Source of the DNA: Straminergon stramineum | Lineage: Eukaryota > Streptophyta > Bryopsida > Hypnales > Calliergonaceae | Direction: 5' to 3' | DNA: 64,000 nt | NCBI GenBank assembly: GCA_963920665.1 | Contig: OY987264.1 | Span: 35,816,906 to 35,880,905 of the forward strand | Part shown: one piece after another, positions 62,612 to 64,000 of the stretch | How positions within the stretch are numbered: position 1 is the stretch's first letter | Layout of the letters: each line of letters starts with the position of its first letter | Translations under genes and position numbers: made by a program | The notes under the pieces: generated by a model | What the model was told of the DNA's origin: nothing | Databases searched by the model: none | What the model saw: only the letters and a program-made list of their open reading frames with translations

Positions 62612-63025
62612 AACACAGAAGCATGCACTCTGTATACAAGGCAAATGATTACATCTCAAACATTTCTGTACAATCTCTGAGGCTCTAGGCCTCAGTTATC
62701 ACCTCTTCCAATACAAGCATTTGCTGTTCATTTAAAAGCCATGAAACGGCATCAAATGAGGCCTTGAGGTGGACACCGTATGAAACACGTATTGTTTGGG
62801 TACAAAGAATACAGTTCCTGATTCTGGGCCGGCCAACAAACAACTCTTCAGAAGCTCGACCTGCCAATCATCATTACATCGCTACACCAAAAGCACAAAT
62901 AACACAAAGGGAATCCAGAAGAATGTGTAGGAATCCATTTAGACTTTGGACTGGCACCGATTCGTCACGAACTCTGCACATGAGGTACAATTCTCACATT
63001 GCCCAGATGCAAGAATCGCTCCTCT

Positions 63026-64000
63026 TCAATCATCGCCCCAAGCTTCATCACGCATCTGTTGCCGATTCAACAACCGTTGCTTCCTCTCAGCCTCCTGCTG
63101 CAACATCTGCTCCGCATTTGCTCGAGTCTTGGCCCGTAGATTCTGACTACTGATGCCTTGTCTGCTCAGAGCTCCAGCTATCATGCGCTGCGCCACTCGT
63201 GCTGAGGTCGCTGGTCTCGGCGCTGGTGGCTCCAAATCTGCAAAGAGTCCATTAGGATGGGTAAGAAAATTATAAGAAAGTTGCAAAATATAAAATTCAA
63301 CGTTCAAGTAACATTCTTGGAAGGGGCTGCAAACACCTGCTAATCAAAGAAAGAATCAGGGCATCCAAAATGTTTCAATTCCTTGAGTTCTTTATTCGGC
63401 ACAGACTCTTGAGTTCAAAAATGAAAGCGCTGGTACTCATCCAACTATTGTAGGCAACTGTGATTACTGCCACACTACCAACCACAATGCAGCTAAATTG
63501 AAAAGGGTGGGAAGTCAACATTGCAGTGGAATGTTATAAATACGATCTTTATTTTCCTCAAGAATTTGAGTTTTGAGATGCAAACCAACCTATTACAGAA
63601 AATGAAATTAACTGTCCACCAAGACCTGCAGCAGCTTCGGTGTACTTGTGCACCTTGAACCGTGGATCATGGATCCCCGCCAAAGCTTGCCGCGCTGTTG
63701 ACAAACACACAAAAGAAGGCGGTTTCAGACTCTTGTTCCACAACTCTATAAGGAGCAAGGACTTCGGATACAGAAGGATCATGTTTGGTAATAAACCTGC
63801 AAACCTTTAGCAGGAATCGCTAACCACCAATTTAGCAAACTGGGACCCAAGTGATAAAGCAATGCAAGAAAGGTATGACCGACGGAGTCAATACCAAGGG
63901 CAGGCGTGCGGAACACCGCTGCAACACAGGTATCATCAATCCAACGAATGCTAACTCCTTGACCAGAGTAAGGCCGGACCAGATCCTCCAGGTCCTTGGT
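63026..64000 (-). CDS. R3HCC1L-like protein, C-terminal part (cut by window edge)
   Basis: Three exons are visible: 64000-63895, 63694-63626 and 63237-63026, GT-AG and in phase, encoding the last 128 residues or so. The first reads TKDLEDLVRPYSGQG and WIDDTCVAAVFRTPAL, the RNA-recognition-like fold of R3HCC1/R3HCC1L proteins, with the typical WxDDT. The second has ARQALAGIHDPRFKVHKYTE. The last has LEPPAPRPATSARVAQRMIA followed by GALSRQG, then a Gln/Arg/Glu-rich coiled coil (RANAEQMLQQEAERKQRLLN) and an acidic end, EAWGDD. The N-terminal part, including any R3H domain, lies outside. 62612-63025 is probably 3' UTR. Confidence 0.72.

Noticed and set aside
62685..62867. 60-codon minus-strand ORF downstream of the R3HCC1L-like gene
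   Set aside because: Lies in the likely 3' UTR; no motif, no splice link in phase.
1..64000. CRISPR arrays, bacterial operons, tRNA or rRNA genes
   Set aside because: None seen on reading; repeats are dispersed and eukaryotic in type. A tRNA scan could still find something I missed.

Overview
The window looks like nuclear DNA of a land plant. Genes have several short GT-AG introns, the noncoding DNA is AT-rich, and there are TIR-NB-LRR resistance genes plus a plastid protein with a twin-arginine transit region. Compact introns (about 60-880 bp) and TIR domains that start with SHSGEQ rather than the angiosperm RGED form make me favour a bryophyte, probably a moss. That placement is inference.

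Left two thirds (about 1-44.5 kb): a decaying TIR-NB-LRR (TNL) cluster, all on the minus strand. Two full-length TNL copies (6.0-10.4 kb and 38.0-42.3 kb) sit in an 8.5 kb segmental duplication (2.05-10.6 = 34.1-42.5 kb). A second shared block carrying LRR debris (18.2-20.15 = 42.5-44.4 kb) follows. In copy 1 the two blocks are separated by 7.65 kb; in copy 2 they are fused, apparently by a deletion. A condensed TNL pseudogene (31.7-32.4 kb) and several orphan TNL leader regions (1.2-1.8, 10.4-11.6, 13.4-14.9, 32.5-33.9 kb) imply at least four ancestral TNL loci.

Mobile DNA fills the gaps. There is a Stowaway-like element, a 1.3 kb GC-rich element with long inverted repeats and a small relative of it, a 3.5 kb PIF/Harbinger element with both of its genes, a dead Helitron (46.2-50.2 kb), a palindromic foldback element (44.7-45.5 kb), and a family of TTAA-flanked elements beginning CCC/CCT. 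The last have the termini and target site expected of piggyBac-type transposons, and one insertion has a related unoccupied site elsewhere in the window. A family like this would be notable in a land plant.

Right third (51.3-64 kb): ordinary single-copy genes. These are an eight-exon plastid-targeted conserved unknown (minus), a five-exon DNAJC9-like J-domain co-chaperone (plus), and the C-terminal part of an R3HCC1L-like protein (minus, cut by the window edge). TTAA elements lie between them. All exon joins I give were checked for reading phase by hand; none has transcript support here.
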